Shown piece by piece: positions 51,111-60,183 of a DNA stretch of 64,000 bases. Made by a program: the position numbers and the translations under genes. The DNA is from Exiguobacterium sp. TNDT2 (GTDB taxonomy: Bacteria; Bacillota; Bacilli; Exiguobacteriales; Exiguobacteriaceae): assembly GCF_003331145.1 (NCBI RefSeq), contig NZ_QLVE01000002.1, forward strand, positions 206,961-270,960, written 5' to 3'. The notes under the pieces are model-generated. The model was given only the letters and a program-made list of their open reading frames with translations. It was not told where the DNA came from and searched no databases. How positions within the stretch are numbered: the stretch's first letter is position 1; each line of letters opens with the position of its first letter.

Positions 51111-51431
51111 TCATAGCGGTCCCGATCCCTCGTTCCCATAGTCTCGTGTCTCCGTGACCCCATGCGGTTTTTCATACCCGCGCAACGTGTGGTTCGAACT
51201 GACTTCCTCTCTCCCGCTCAAACGGCGCTGAATCGGACGGGCCAAGAAGTAACCGCCGAACAAGGAGACTGGGAAAATGATAAAGGCGGTGCCTAGAAAC
51301 AGGTAGGCGTAGGCATGCATCTCGTCTGTACCGACGAAGTAATTGACGCCAGAGCGCAATCCAAAAAATAAGCCGGCAAATAAAAGTGCGACAAACGCAT
51401 ATTCGATACATTTCCCGAGAAATCGTTTCAT
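51111..51431 (-). CDS. Membrane protein, 106 aa
   Basis: Two predicted membrane helices (about 9-30 and 40-65) and a polar C-terminal tail rich in Arg and Glu. GAAGGGGGTTACGAG fixes the start. No family recognised. Follows the GrpB gene on the same strand after 56 bases. Confidence 0.6.
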   Translation of the reverse strand: MKRFLGKCIEYAFVALLFAGLFFGLRSGVNYFVGTDEMHAYAYLFLGTAFIIFPVSLFGGYFLARPIQRRLSGREEVSSNHTLRGYEKPHGVTETRDYGNEGSGPL

Positions 51432-51487
51432 CTCGTAACCCCCTTCAACTGATTAGTTTCCTTTACGAGAGGAAACGGAAAAACGTT

Positions 51488-52012
51488 TCAAATTTGTTGA
51501 CGAGACGTGTACCACATTGTCGCTGCCCGCTCCGTTGCTGACACCCAATCTTGTTTACCCTGGATATAACTTTCGATGTCATCCGGATGTTGGCGTGCCA
51601 ACTGCTGTTTGAGCGCCGCGTACTCGTCACGCACGTCCGGGAACGTGTTCAAGTAGTCGCGAAACGCGAGGTGCCGGATGACACCGTCATCCCCGTCTTC
51701 GAACATGTGGACGTGGAAAGTCCGAACCTCCTCGCCTTTCGCAAAGAAACGGCGTCTCGGGATGCCGTGTTCGCCAAAACTCCGATAACCGAGCGCTTCC
51801 ATATGACCGATCCAGTCGTCGATTCGCTCGATTTGCCGCACGACCGGCATGATGTCGATAATCGGCTTCGCGTCGAGCCCGGGGACCGACGTGCTGCCAA
51901 TGTGATGAATCGCGACGAGTTCGCTTTCGAACAATCGCTGGAGCTTGGCCGCCTCTTCTTCAAATTTCGTCGCCCATATCGAGTCATATGGGACGACCTC
52001 TACTTTTCTCAT
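51488..52012 (-). CDS. GrpB family protein (nucleotidyltransferase fold, UPF0157)
   Basis: 174 residues. VVPYDSIWATKFEEEAAKL at the start, HHIGSTSVPGLDAKPIIDIMPV near 36-57 and FHVHMFEDGDDGVIRHLAFRDYL near 98-120 are the GrpB hallmarks. The GSTSVPGL...PIID segment is the GS...D nucleotidyltransferase motif. The family is uncharacterised; some members are fused to dephospho-CoA kinase. Confidence 0.9.
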   Translation of the reverse strand: MRKVEVVPYDSIWATKFEEEAAKLQRLFESELVAIHHIGSTSVPGLDAKPIIDIMPVVRQIERIDDWIGHMEALGYRSFGEHGIPRRRFFAKGEEVRTFHVHMFEDGDDGVIRHLAFRDYLNTFPDVRDEYAALKQQLARQHPDDIESYIQGKQDWVSATERAATMWYTSRQQI

Positions 52013-52167
52013 CGTCCTAATCCCTCCTTCGGCTAATTCGTTTCTTCTCTTTCATCATACCCGTTTTCCGAATCGTTTAGAAACCGTCCCCGCCGAAGGG
52101 AAGGTTTGTCACGACCCAAAATGGGAAATGCTAATACTAATGAAAACAGAACTGGAGAGTGAACCGT

Positions 52168-52710
52168 ATGTTGACACAAAAGCAAATCGATACGTTCAAA
52201 GAACGTCTATTAAAAGAAAAAGCGAAGACCGAAGGATATATGGAAAATCGGGAAGAAGTATACGACGAAGGGGAGCTGTCACACTATGACAACCACCCAG
52301 CCGATTCCGGCGAAGAACTCTTTTTGCGTGAACGCGATCAAGCACTCACGGAGCTTGACGAAGATTTTTTGAATGACGTCGACAAGGCACTGCTCGCCAT
52401 CGAGAACGGGACGTATGGAACGTGTGAAGTGTGCGGGGAAGATATCGAGTTAGACCGTCTAGAAATCATCCCCGAGGCGACGCTCTGTATTACGCATGCA
52501 CGTGAGCAAGAAGAGAACGAGCACTTGACTGATCGTGAACGTCCTGTGGAAGAAGACGTACTCAATCCGTCTGAGACAGCTGCCCGCAAACAGCTAGATG
52601 GGACGGATGAGCCTGGCCAAAGCACCGACGCGTTCAGCCAAGTTGAGGAGTTCGGGAGTTCAGACACGATTGCCGACAGCGAAGGCAATCACGACCCGAC
52701 ACGAGAATAA
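52168..52710 (+). CDS. TraR/DksA-type zinc-finger protein, YteA-like
   Basis: 180 residues. A charged helical N-terminus (1-75) with GELSHYDNHPADSGEELFLRERD, typical of YteA, is followed by a DksA-type zinc finger CEVCGEDI...CITH near 91-115. Bacillus homologues are sporulation-associated or general-stress proteins of unknown mechanism; DksA relatives contact RNA polymerase. The C-terminal 60 residues are acidic and disordered. GGAG lies ten bases before ATG 52168. A GTG three codons earlier is less likely. Confidence 0.82.
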   Translation: MLTQKQIDTFKERLLKEKAKTEGYMENREEVYDEGELSHYDNHPADSGEELFLRERDQALTELDEDFLNDVDKALLAIENGTYGTCEVCGEDIELDRLEIIPEATLCITHAREQEENEHLTDRERPVEEDVLNPSETAARKQLDGTDEPGQSTDAFSQVEEFGSSDTIADSEGNHDPTRE

Positions 52711-52725
52711 GGTCGGCATCGCGAG

Positions 52726-52757
52726 AGCGGAAGGAGTCCAACTTCTTCCGCTTTTTG
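52726..52757 (+). terminator. Intrinsic terminator of the YteA-like gene
   Basis: AGCGGAAG (52726-52733) pairs with CTTCCGCT (52745-52752), followed by a T run. Confidence 0.85.
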
Positions 52758-52831
52758 TTTTTCCCATCCGATATCTTCCATCTTTCGAACCCTCATGATA
52801 CACTGTGTAAAAATACACTTTAGGAGCAGGT

Positions 52832-53299
52832 ATGCATACAAAAGAGACGTTTTCCGAACTGATTTCTAGCAAACTCAAACTAATTCGGACGGAACAAGAG
52901 TTATCGCAAGAAGAACTATGTACGCTCATCGGCATCTCAAAAAAGACGTTGATTCAAATCGAGAAGCGACGTTCGAACGCGAACTGGACGACGACCGTCG
53001 CCATCTGTGCCTTGTTCAATCAAAGTCCCTATCTGCATTCATTGATTGGAGACGATCCAATCGAATTTATCCGCCTCGTCGCGCATACTGACTCTAGCCT
53101 CGCGACAAAGACGCTGGGTGGACACGTCTGGTGGACGACGATTGAACACCAAGGAAAATACCGGATTCAACAGAATATGGTCAGTCAACATTACCGGATT
53201 CTTGACCACGACGACTTCCGCTGGTTCAGCACGTTCGACCGCGATGAGGCGTTCCGGAAATTGTTTGAACTGCGCACGACCCATCACGAGCAGATGTGA
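52832..53299 (+). CDS. XRE-family DNA-binding regulator, 155 aa
   Basis: The N-terminal helix-turn-helix (about 14-68) reads LKLIRTEQELSQEELCTLIG then ISKKTLIQIEKRR, a Cro/CI fold. The C-terminal 85 residues form a small beta-rich domain of unknown role (HVWWTTIEHQGKYRIQQN). TAGGAG precedes the ATG. No operator or target is evident nearby; a convergent terminator follows. Confidence 0.8.
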   Translation: MHTKETFSELISSKLKLIRTEQELSQEELCTLIGISKKTLIQIEKRRSNANWTTTVAICALFNQSPYLHSLIGDDPIEFIRLVAHTDSSLATKTLGGHVWWTTIEHQGKYRIQQNMVSQHYRILDHDDFRWFSTFDRDEAFRKLFELRTTHHEQM

Positions 53300-53310
53300 T
53301 GGACTGACAC

Positions 53311-53340
53311 AAAAAATGACGCAACGATTTCGTTGCGTCA
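53311..53340. terminator. Intrinsic terminator between XRE and LytM genes
   Basis: TGACGCAACG/CGTTGCGTCA (53317-53326 with 53331-53340) has an ATTT loop. Six T follow on the minus strand, so it serves the peptidase gene best. Confidence 0.85.
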
Positions 53341-54330
53341 ATACGTCGTTTTGATGGGCGACGCGCCACCGAGCACTTCGGCGACATCCATCGGGTTGAC
53401 CGTGTTGCCGGCCGAGCTCGATGAATAGGCATATTTACCTTGATGCACTTCGAAATGGAGGTGAGGGCCTGAGGAGTTGCCGGTGTTGCCGATTTGGCCG
53501 ATGCCTTCGCCTTGGAGCAACGCCTGTCCTTTTTTCACTTCGATTTTATGCATATGGGCGTACACGGTCGTCCATTTTTGCCCATCGATTTCATGCTCGA
53601 TGAAGACGTGCTTTCCGTAAGGGCCGCCCGCTTTGACGTCGGTGACCGTTCCGGCCGCGGCCACGTAAATCGGTGTGCCGATATTTGCCGCGATATCGAG
53701 GCCGTTATGGAACGTATATCCGAACTGACCGCTCGCCGCACCGTAGCCTTGTGACAGACGACCGATTGCCGGCATCATAAACTTCTCGGGTGCCATCGCT
53801 GCCGTTTGTCGTTTCAAATCCTTCAATTGCGTTGCTTGGCCTTGCAATTGTTTGTAGGCGGCTGAATGGGATGAGCGGGCCTTTTTGTGCTCCGCCTCTA
53901 TTTCTGCCTGTTCGTTCTCTAGTTTTTCTAACGACCGAATCGTCGCCGCTTTTTTCATCTTCAAGTCGGTCTCGATCTTTTCAGACACCGCCGCTTCCGC
54001 TTTCGCGATCGGGAGCACGGCCGCTAGAACTTGTTTGAACAGGGATGGGTCATTTGTCTCTGAATTCAGGGCCGTCTCGTAAGACGCGAGTTGCGTGTGG
54101 GCATAATCGATTTTCTTTTGAATCGCGTCTCTTTTTGCTTCAGTCGCTTCAGCGCGGCGCTCGGCTTTAGCGACCGCTTGTTGCGAGGTGTGAAGCCGTT
54201 GTTCGGTCTGTTGAAGCGATTTCGTCGTTTTGACGAGATCTTGCGGGGTTATTTGATCCGCGGATACGGCTGAAGTTCCTGACAGAACCAGGACGCCTGT
54301 ACCGACGGTGACGAGAAGTTGTTTCCACAT
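53338..54330 (-). CDS. Secreted M23/LytM metallopeptidase with coiled coil (EnvC-like)
   Basis: 330 residues. A signal peptide (about 1-24, cleaved after VSA) precedes a long coiled coil (about 30-185) rich in Lys, Glu and Ala, and a LytM domain (about 205-310). Zinc ligands are His219 and Asp223 in HNGLDIA and His in HLHFEVH near 300, with YAHMHK supplying the catalytic His. It cuts or activates cutting of peptidoglycan outside the cell. A strong promoter lies upstream (54390-54418). Monocistronic. Confidence 0.9.
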   Translation of the reverse strand: MWKQLLVTVGTGVLVLSGTSAVSADQITPQDLVKTTKSLQQTEQRLHTSQQAVAKAERRAEATEAKRDAIQKKIDYAHTQLASYETALNSETNDPSLFKQVLAAVLPIAKAEAAVSEKIETDLKMKKAATIRSLEKLENEQAEIEAEHKKARSSHSAAYKQLQGQATQLKDLKRQTAAMAPEKFMMPAIGRLSQGYGAASGQFGYTFHNGLDIAANIGTPIYVAAAGTVTDVKAGGPYGKHVFIEHEIDGQKWTTVYAHMHKIEVKKGQALLQGEGIGQIGNTGNSSGPHLHFEVHQGKYAYSSSSAGNTVNPMDVAEVLGGASPIKTTY

Positions 54331-54389
54331 ATATTGATAAAACCTCCAAATAGGATGATTCGCTAGCTATATAAAAAGCTACAAAGGCG

Positions 54390-54418
54390 AATATAGCATC
54401 CACGTTTGAAAAGTTCAA
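54390..54418 (-). promoter_or_regulatory. Promoter of the LytM peptidase gene
   Basis: On the minus strand TTGAAC, 17 bases, then TATATT with TG one base upstream (extended -10). Transcription starts near 54383, leaving a 5' UTR of about 53 bases with an AGCTA/TAGCT hairpin. Confidence 0.65.
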
Positions 54419-54510
54419 TATATGAAGCATTTCATTTGTATGTCGAACATGTCAAAACGGTGAATCGCTCTTCTACAAACTTCACTCAAACTTCATACAT
54501 CCTATCCTTG

Positions 54511-54690
54511 TCATCGTTTTCGTTTCAATACAATCACGACGATGCTGATGGCGGCGAAGACGGTCAAGGTCGGCCCACCGATTAGAAAGAACCGCGTACT
54601 GCCTGATGACAAGTTCGTCGTCAGCCCGAGGATCGTGAACAAATTCCCGACAATCAGCAACACCATCAGGACGGGCAAGAAACGATGCAT
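54511..54690 (-). CDS. Small membrane protein, 59 aa
   Basis: Two membrane helices (about 4-23 and 34-53) and a basic end LKRKR. GGGAGG lies nine bases before the ATG at 54690, which overlaps the preceding stop (TGATG). It is co-translated with the tandem GNAT gene. No family recognised. Confidence 0.6.
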   Translation of the reverse strand: MHRFLPVLMVLLIVGNLFTILGLTTNLSSGSTRFFLIGGPTLTVFAAISIVVIVLKRKR

Positions 54691-55490
54691 CACACGATAC
54701 CTCCCGGTTTGACCATCTCGAATTGAGCGATGGCGTCCTGCACGAATCCGAGTCGGCGGGCTGCCTCGATCAAGGCCGGACGATCCGAAGTGAGCGTCAG
54801 TTTAATCGGACCACCCGCGACTGCCGCTCGCAACAACCATTCCGCATCTTCATCCCGACCAAATACATCAAGGAGCAGGTCGCCTCGGAAAAGGAGCGCC
54901 CCTGAAGTCTCGCCCTCACGGACTCGAACGAGTTTAGTCTGTTGTTGGGTCGTGCGGACGTCAACTTGCCAAATCGGTCGGTGGGTTGCGGATGGATAAT
55001 ACGTATCAAACAGCTCGGTGATCGGTTCCGGTTCGAGCGACGCATCCGTCTCGGTCGGTACAGATTGGAAGTACATAATTTCTCGAACTGTTTCATAGCC
55101 GAGCCGTTTATAAAGCGCGAGCGCTGGTTCGTTCCCTTGGATGACTTCAAGCAGACGTGTGCCCATCGCTTGTTCATCGAAGCGGCGCATCAACTCGTTC
55201 GCGATGCCGAGGTGTCGATAATCTGGCGCGACCGCTAACCCCCCGCAACGAGTGACCCACCCCGTATCGAGGTGCGCCACGCCGCTCAACATGACGGCAA
55301 CAGGACGATCGTCCGCATAGGCGACGACAGAACGGGATGGCTGGTTTTGATCGCGGACGAGGAACACCGCCTCAAACTGTGCCTCATCCATGTCAAAGTG
55401 AATCATATAATCGGAAAAACCGTCCATGAAGGCATGGTATAAATCCGTAAGTGGTGGATTTTGAACGTAAGAAATGAATGGTCTCGCCAT
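54690..55490 (-). CDS. Tandem GNAT acetyltransferase, 266 aa
   Basis: Two GNAT domains in one chain. The first (about 1-150) has GGLAVAPDYRHLGIANELM, the acetyl-CoA loop, and NEPALALYKRLGYETV. The second (about 160-266) is degenerate but keeps the ending RPALIEAARRLGFVQDA. Such doubled N-acetyltransferases are common in Bacillales, and substrates are unknown. CGAAAGGAACTG precedes the ATG. Confidence 0.83.
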   Translation of the reverse strand: MARPFISYVQNPPLTDLYHAFMDGFSDYMIHFDMDEAQFEAVFLVRDQNQPSRSVVAYADDRPVAVMLSGVAHLDTGWVTRCGGLAVAPDYRHLGIANELMRRFDEQAMGTRLLEVIQGNEPALALYKRLGYETVREIMYFQSVPTETDASLEPEPITELFDTYYPSATHRPIWQVDVRTTQQQTKLVRVREGETSGALLFRGDLLLDVFGRDEDAEWLLRAAVAGGPIKLTLTSDRPALIEAARRLGFVQDAIAQFEMVKPGGIV

Positions 55491-55560
55491 CGTGCTCAGT
55501 TCCTTTCGAGTTAAAGTTCAGTATACTAGTAGAGACAACTTACACCGAGGAGGAATCCGG

Positions 55561-56025
55561 ATGTCAATCAGACTCGAACCACTCCGTGACGCCCATTGGC
55601 CTGTCTTGGAGACATTTTCTCTACCGCTCGACCAAGAGAAGTATACGACGCTCCCAACAGATCTCGATTCGCAGTTGCCAGATGGGGTGTACCCTGTCGT
55701 CATCACGACCGATGAGCCCGTCGGCTTCTTTTTGCTCCACGACACAGAACGGGTCGCTTCTTACACGGAGGCGCGAAATGCGTTATTGCTCTCGATGTTT
55801 TCCATCAATCATTCGGCTCAAGGAAACGGGCATGCCAAAGCGGCGCTCCGTCTCTTACCGAGTTATGTCCGGGAGCATTTCACCGATAAACACGAGGTCG
55901 TCCTGTCAGTCAATCTCAAAAATGAGCCAGCTTTCTCGCTCTATCAAACTGTCGGCTTCGTCGACACCGGCCGCTTGATCGACGGACCGGTCGGACCTCA
56001 ACGCATCATGTCGCTGCAGGTATAA
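55561..56025 (+). CDS. GNAT acetyltransferase, 154 aa
   Basis: The loop SAQGNGHAKAALRLLPSYV near 84-102 matches the acetyl-CoA site Q/R-x-x-G-x-G/A, and NLKNEPAFSLYQTVGFVDTG covers beta5. The N-terminus is shortened relative to most relatives. GAGGAGG lies before the ATG. Converges on the truncated GNAT gene with a 20-base overlap. Confidence 0.82.
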   Translation: MSIRLEPLRDAHWPVLETFSLPLDQEKYTTLPTDLDSQLPDGVYPVVITTDEPVGFFLLHDTERVASYTEARNALLLSMFSINHSAQGNGHAKAALRLLPSYVREHFTDKHEVVLSVNLKNEPAFSLYQTVGFVDTGRLIDGPVGPQRIMSLQV

Positions 56026-56386
56026 GTTCGCCGGGTAAGATGCTGTAGACGGCCGTGTCCGTCAAGCGTTTTCCGTCAGCAGACAAGTCCTCGTTTCGGA
56101 GCGTGCCTTCCAACTGAAAGCCGAGTCGTTCTGGAATCATTCGACTTCCCACGTTCGTCGACTCGCATTGGATTTCAATCCGATTGAAGCCGAAGTGGGC
56201 GAATCCGAAACGGACGATCGCCTCGACCGCCTCGCTCATATAACCGTGACCGGTATATGCCGTGTGAAGCCAATAGCCAACGGCAGCCTTTCGCACGTCC
56301 CAGTCGATCCCAAACAGGCTGACCGTCCCGACGAACGTCCCCGTCTCCCGTAAAAAGATGAGATACCGAAAACTCTCGCCTGTCAC
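56006..56386 (-). pseudogene. RimL-type GNAT acetyltransferase lacking its N-terminal part
   Basis: The 126 residues from a GTG at 56386 hold the C-terminal two thirds of a RimL-type enzyme: ETGTFVGTVSLFGIDW, AVGYWLHTAYTGHGYMSEAVEA (acetyl-CoA loop) and IEIQCESTNVGSRMIPERLGF. About 50 N-terminal residues normal for the family are missing and no ribosome binding site precedes the GTG. The frame stays open a further 90 bases upstream to a TGA near 56471 without an AUG-class codon or clear homology. Either a decayed gene or one with a displaced start. Confidence 0.55.
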
Positions 56387-56523
56387 ATAAATATGCTTCT
56401 GAACGTTGCGTGTTTGTCTCTTTCCCGTAACGCCGGCGGTTGTTTCCTTGTCCCCAACATCATCGCTCCTTCACATTCGTTTCATTCACTGTACGGGGTT
56501 CAGGCGTCGGCTGGCAACCCGCC

Positions 56524-56829
56524 TTAAAACAAATCAGGGTCCTCCGAGAGTGTCCGTACCTTTCGAATTTTCTGCGGCCGACCGATCCAACCGAGCGCAA
56601 GAAAGAAGAAGCCGCCCGCAACGACACAAAACAGTCCGACCAATCCTGCGACGACGCCATCAAATCCGAAGCGTTCTCCGCTCATGACGAGGATGAATGG
56701 CGAGCAGGTGAATGCGACACCTAACATCATTAGTCCGCCCCTTATTCGCCGTCGCGGGAACCCGATTGTCCACCATCCGAACGCCACCAATCCTAAGACC
56801 ATCAAACCGCCCACCCCGACCAGGATCAT
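56524..56829 (-). CDS. Membrane protein, 101 aa
   Basis: Three predicted membrane helices (about 2-22, 32-50 and 58-80), Gly-rich, with a basic loop FPRRRIRGG and a polar tail. GGAGG lies eight bases before the ATG at 56829. No family recognised. Confidence 0.6.
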   Translation of the reverse strand: MILVGVGGLMVLGLVAFGWWTIGFPRRRIRGGLMMLGVAFTCSPFILVMSGERFGFDGVVAGLVGLFCVVAGGFFFLALGWIGRPQKIRKVRTLSEDPDLF

Positions 56830-56975
56830 CGTCAGCGCCTCCACTCATCACGTTGTCTTGCTTTATTCCGCATCATGGATTCAAATTCCTGTAAAAGGAC
56901 CCTGTACAATTCCTGCAATCCGGGTAAATAACTATTGGAAACCATCCTACCGGAATGACACAGAGGAGGAACACC

Positions 56976-57290
56976 ATGAGAACCCGACTCATCTTTGCTC
57001 TGACATTTATCGGTCTTTTTTTAGTTGCTGTCTATTGGATCAGTATGTGGAACGATCATCAAATCGAGGGGCGGATTGAACGAATTGATATTCCTCAGTT
57101 AATGATTGGTCCAAACGAGCTCTCAGAGAACGAACACAAATTACGCACGGTGTTAGTCAATGACCAGACAGAAGTGACTGGGAGCGCAGATGACATACAA
57201 GAACTTCGGGTGGGACAAATTGTCACAGTAGAACTCGACCGGGACGCCAAGCTTAAAATTGCCGTATCGATTCATGTCGAATCAGATTGA
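56976..57290 (+). CDS. Membrane-anchored small beta protein, 104 aa (DUF3221-like)
   Basis: An N-terminal membrane helix (about 5-24) is followed by an OB-like beta domain with IEGRIERIDIPQLMIG, RTVLVNDQTEV and LRVGQIVTVEL. This resembles DUF3221 proteins of Bacillus. GAGGAGGAACACC fixes the ATG at 56976. Function unknown. Confidence 0.6.
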   Translation: MRTRLIFALTFIGLFLVAVYWISMWNDHQIEGRIERIDIPQLMIGPNELSENEHKLRTVLVNDQTEVTGSADDIQELRVGQIVTVELDRDAKLKIAVSIHVESD

Positions 57291-57375
57291 GTCGTTTCAC
57301 ATTTTTTTAGAAAACAAGCTTAGTTTTTTGGGAATGGTGGAATATGAGAACAGGAAGCTGAAAGGAGCGAATTGA

Positions 57376-58161
57376 ATGATTTCAAATACATTGCTATCAG
57401 GTAAAGTCGCATTCATCACAGGGGCTGCATCCGGAATCGGACGCGCCGCCGTCATCCGATTTGTCCAGGCAGGAGCGAAAGTCGCCATCGTCGACTTAAA
57501 ATTGGAAGATGCCCAGCAACTTGCGAGCCTGATTGGAGAAGAGCGTGCCATCGGTATCAGCGCCGACGTGGGGAATGAAGATGAGATGAAACGGGCGTAC
57601 GAACAAACAATCGAACGATTTGGTCGCCTCGATATCGTCTTCGCGAACGCGGGCCGGAATGGGACGATTACGCCGATTGAGCACTTGTCGCTCGAGGATT
57701 GGAACGGTGTCGTCGAGACGAACTTGACCGGCACGTTCTTGACCGTGAAACATGCTATCCCTTACTTAAAGGAGCGAGGAGGCAGCGTCATCATCACCTC
57801 ATCCATCAACGGGAACCGTTACTTTAAAAACTTCGGCTTTAGCGGCTATGCGACGACGAAAGCCGGACAGACCGGATTTGCTAAAATGGCAGCAGCCGAG
57901 CTCGCTCAATTCGGCATTCGCGTCAACTCGATTTGTCCCGGAGCAATCGACACGAACATCGATGACTCGACGAACCGAGACGACGCCTTACTTGAAGAAG
58001 TTGTCATCCCGATCGAGTACCCGGAAGGGAACCAACCGCTCGCCGGCAAATCAGGAACGGCCAGACAAGTCGCGGACGTCGTGTTGTTCTTCGCGAGCAA
58101 CATGTCGAGCCATGTCACCGGCTCTGAAGTGTACGTCGACGGTGCAGAATCGTTACTTTAA
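57376..58161 (+). CDS. Short-chain dehydrogenase/reductase, 261 aa
   Basis: A classical SDR. TGAASGIGRAA near 16-26 is the cofactor loop, an Asp after beta2 (VDLK) suggests NAD(H), NAG (ANAG) is near 93, Ser in ITSSING and Tyr-x3-Lys in YATTK near 157 form the active site. GSEVYVDGAESLL is the usual C-terminus. GAAAGGAG precedes the ATG. The substrate is unknown. Confidence 0.9.
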   Translation: MISNTLLSGKVAFITGAASGIGRAAVIRFVQAGAKVAIVDLKLEDAQQLASLIGEERAIGISADVGNEDEMKRAYEQTIERFGRLDIVFANAGRNGTITPIEHLSLEDWNGVVETNLTGTFLTVKHAIPYLKERGGSVIITSSINGNRYFKNFGFSGYATTKAGQTGFAKMAAAELAQFGIRVNSICPGAIDTNIDDSTNRDDALLEEVVIPIEYPEGNQPLAGKSGTARQVADVVLFFASNMSSHVTGSEVYVDGAESLL

Positions 58162-58167
58162 CGGACA

Positions 58168-58197
58168 ACAGGTCGCCCCGCGAGGCGACCTGTTTAT
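58168..58197. terminator. Bidirectional intrinsic terminator
   Basis: ACAGGTCGCC (58168-58177) pairs with GGCGACCTGT (58184-58193) between convergent genes. Confidence 0.85.
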
Positions 58198-58988
58198 TTG
58201 AGAATCGGGCTTTTCATGACGGATTTCTGATAAAACGGCACGAAGCCTAAACGCTCCATATTACGGCCCGAGGCCGTATCGACTTTTGTCGTCACAGTCA
58301 CATACTGGCAACCGGCTGCTTTCGCGGCCGCAATCCGTTCCAAGATGAGTTGCGTCTGATAGCCTTTGCCACGGTAAGCGGGAATCGTGCTCGTCAAAAA
58401 CAGTTCGCCCATCCCGTCCTGGATAGCAAGAATGCCACCGGCGACGGCCATCTCACCTTCACGGACGAGAAACGCCTGGTTTTCGGGTAATGCATAGAAC
58501 CCTTTTGCCGTCTCAATCGTCTCTTGTAAAATCGTCCCTGTCTCGGCGAAACCGGCCGCGATGGACCGAGCCCATTCGTTCACGTTCTCGGCATTCACCC
58601 GTTCGACCGCATACTCTACATCCGGGAACACGAACGTGTTCACGTCGAGCAACCAGACGTCAAGGAAGTGATCAAGCGTATAGTTTCGCTCTTGCAACAA
58701 CCGAATGAGCGACATGTCCGCGAGCGGACAGACCTCGACATGGAGGCGGGACACGTTCTTCCCGCGCACCCACTTCTCCATTTGGTGCAAATCGTAAAAA
58801 CTGGTCGGTCGATTCAACCCAAAGCCGACCGCAAAACTCGTATTGCCCATCCGGAAGACGTGGCCCTTGTTTTCGACGATCAATTCCGAACCTTCATAGG
58901 GAGGGGTCTGTTTCCGATGCCGAATATAGGCAGACGTCCCTTCCGCTTTGATGCGTTCGATCCGCCTGGCTAGTTCTAAGCGTCTCAT
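58194..58988 (-). CDS. GNAT acetyltransferase with N-terminal extension, 264 aa
   Basis: The C-terminal GNAT core (about 135-255) has LTSTIPAYRGKGYQTQLILERIAAAK with the acetyl-CoA loop YRGKGYQ. The N-terminal 130 residues form a degenerate partner domain. Substrate unknown. Stop lies in the shared terminator region. Confidence 0.82.
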   Translation of the reverse strand: MRRLELARRIERIKAEGTSAYIRHRKQTPPYEGSELIVENKGHVFRMGNTSFAVGFGLNRPTSFYDLHQMEKWVRGKNVSRLHVEVCPLADMSLIRLLQERNYTLDHFLDVWLLDVNTFVFPDVEYAVERVNAENVNEWARSIAAGFAETGTILQETIETAKGFYALPENQAFLVREGEMAVAGGILAIQDGMGELFLTSTIPAYRGKGYQTQLILERIAAAKAAGCQYVTVTTKVDTASGRNMERLGFVPFYQKSVMKSPILK

Positions 58989-59055
58989 CTCGTTCCCTCC
59001 CTACTAATCTTCCCTGAGTTTACCACACTTCAATTGTGAACAGATTATGTTTCCG

Positions 59056-60123
59056 TTACAGCCGGACTTCATCGACGACAAACGACGACGATCCTTCGAT
59101 TTCTTCGATGAAGTGCGACCCGAACAGCATCGCCGGCGTGAAGCTACCTGGGATGACGCGGCCCGATTCGACAAGACGTTTCACGACCTCGAGTGCCCCG
59201 TACACGGTGAAGGCATACGTGCTCGCCGTCTTGATGCGGACGATCACTTTACGTCCTGAGACGTTCGTCGCCTCGCCCCAGACATACGTCGAGGAGCGTT
59301 CCCGTTCTGACTCGTCCGGTCCGCTCACATGTTCATCAACATAACGGAGCAGTTTCCCTTGCACCGCGTCGCTGCCGAGAATCGGACCGAACCAAGACAA
59401 GAGACGCGCCCCGTAAGCGTAAGCCTTCGGGACCGGGACCCACGTCGTGATGTTCGGAATGCCCGTCGTATAATAGGCGGTCGAGACATCCCCCCATGGA
59501 ATCGCAAGTGCCGTTTTCTTGCCGCGTCCGAAATCGATGTGACGACGCTTCTCGCCCAGCGGGAACGGTGTCAGTTCGCCATCTTTCCGTTCGGCACTGC
59601 TCGACCCGAGTCCACGGATCGCTGTTTTCAGCGTCCCGCGTGAGATACCGGCGGCCGCCGAGAAGCCAAGTGCTAGATTCGTCGCGTCCGGCATCAGCTC
59701 TTTCAACTTGCGTGCCACACAATCCGTCGGAATGACGTCAAAACCGACGCCCGAACAGAGCAACACGCCCGCCTCTTGCGCGAGTTTGGCCCGTTTCTTC
59801 GAGTGGATGTATTCGAACACTTCGATTTCCCCGGTAATATCTAAGTAATGTGTCTTCGTGGCAACACAAGCTTCGACCATCGGCTGACTCGTGTCGACGA
59901 ACGGTCCGGCACAATGTAACACGAGATCGATGTCAACCAACTCTCTTTTCGCCTGATCGAGTGACAGACTGAAGACACGCGTCTCACAAGCAAGCTCCTC
60001 ACCGAGCTTTGCAATCGCGTCCGCACGCCGACCCGCGAGCACGGGGGTCATCCCTAGTTTCACCGCTTGCCGCGCGATCAGCTCCCCCGTATAGCCGTTC
60101 GCCCCATAAATCATCCATTTCAT
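59056..60123 (-). CDS. Saccharopine-dehydrogenase-like / trans-acting enoyl-reductase family oxidoreductase
   Basis: 355 residues. The N-terminal Rossmann fold starts MKWMIYGANGYTGELIARQAV, with LAGRR near 30 and LVLHCAGPFVDTSQPMVEAC near 68 and HYLDITGE near 93, all signatures of the family. GVGFDVIPTDCVA near 125 follows. Members reduce lipid-linked enoyl groups or are of unknown function. AAGGAGGAATCGTG selects ATG 60123 over the GTG just before. Confidence 0.83.
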   Translation of the reverse strand: MKWMIYGANGYTGELIARQAVKLGMTPVLAGRRADAIAKLGEELACETRVFSLSLDQAKRELVDIDLVLHCAGPFVDTSQPMVEACVATKTHYLDITGEIEVFEYIHSKKRAKLAQEAGVLLCSGVGFDVIPTDCVARKLKELMPDATNLALGFSAAAGISRGTLKTAIRGLGSSSAERKDGELTPFPLGEKRRHIDFGRGKKTALAIPWGDVSTAYYTTGIPNITTWVPVPKAYAYGARLLSWFGPILGSDAVQGKLLRYVDEHVSGPDESERERSSTYVWGEATNVSGRKVIVRIKTASTYAFTVYGALEVVKRLVESGRVIPGSFTPAMLFGSHFIEEIEGSSSFVVDEVRL

Positions 60124-60183
60124 CACGATTCCTCCTTCAACTCTGTAAACCTACCTTTTCTTTGTTCCCTATCCTGTCAACTT

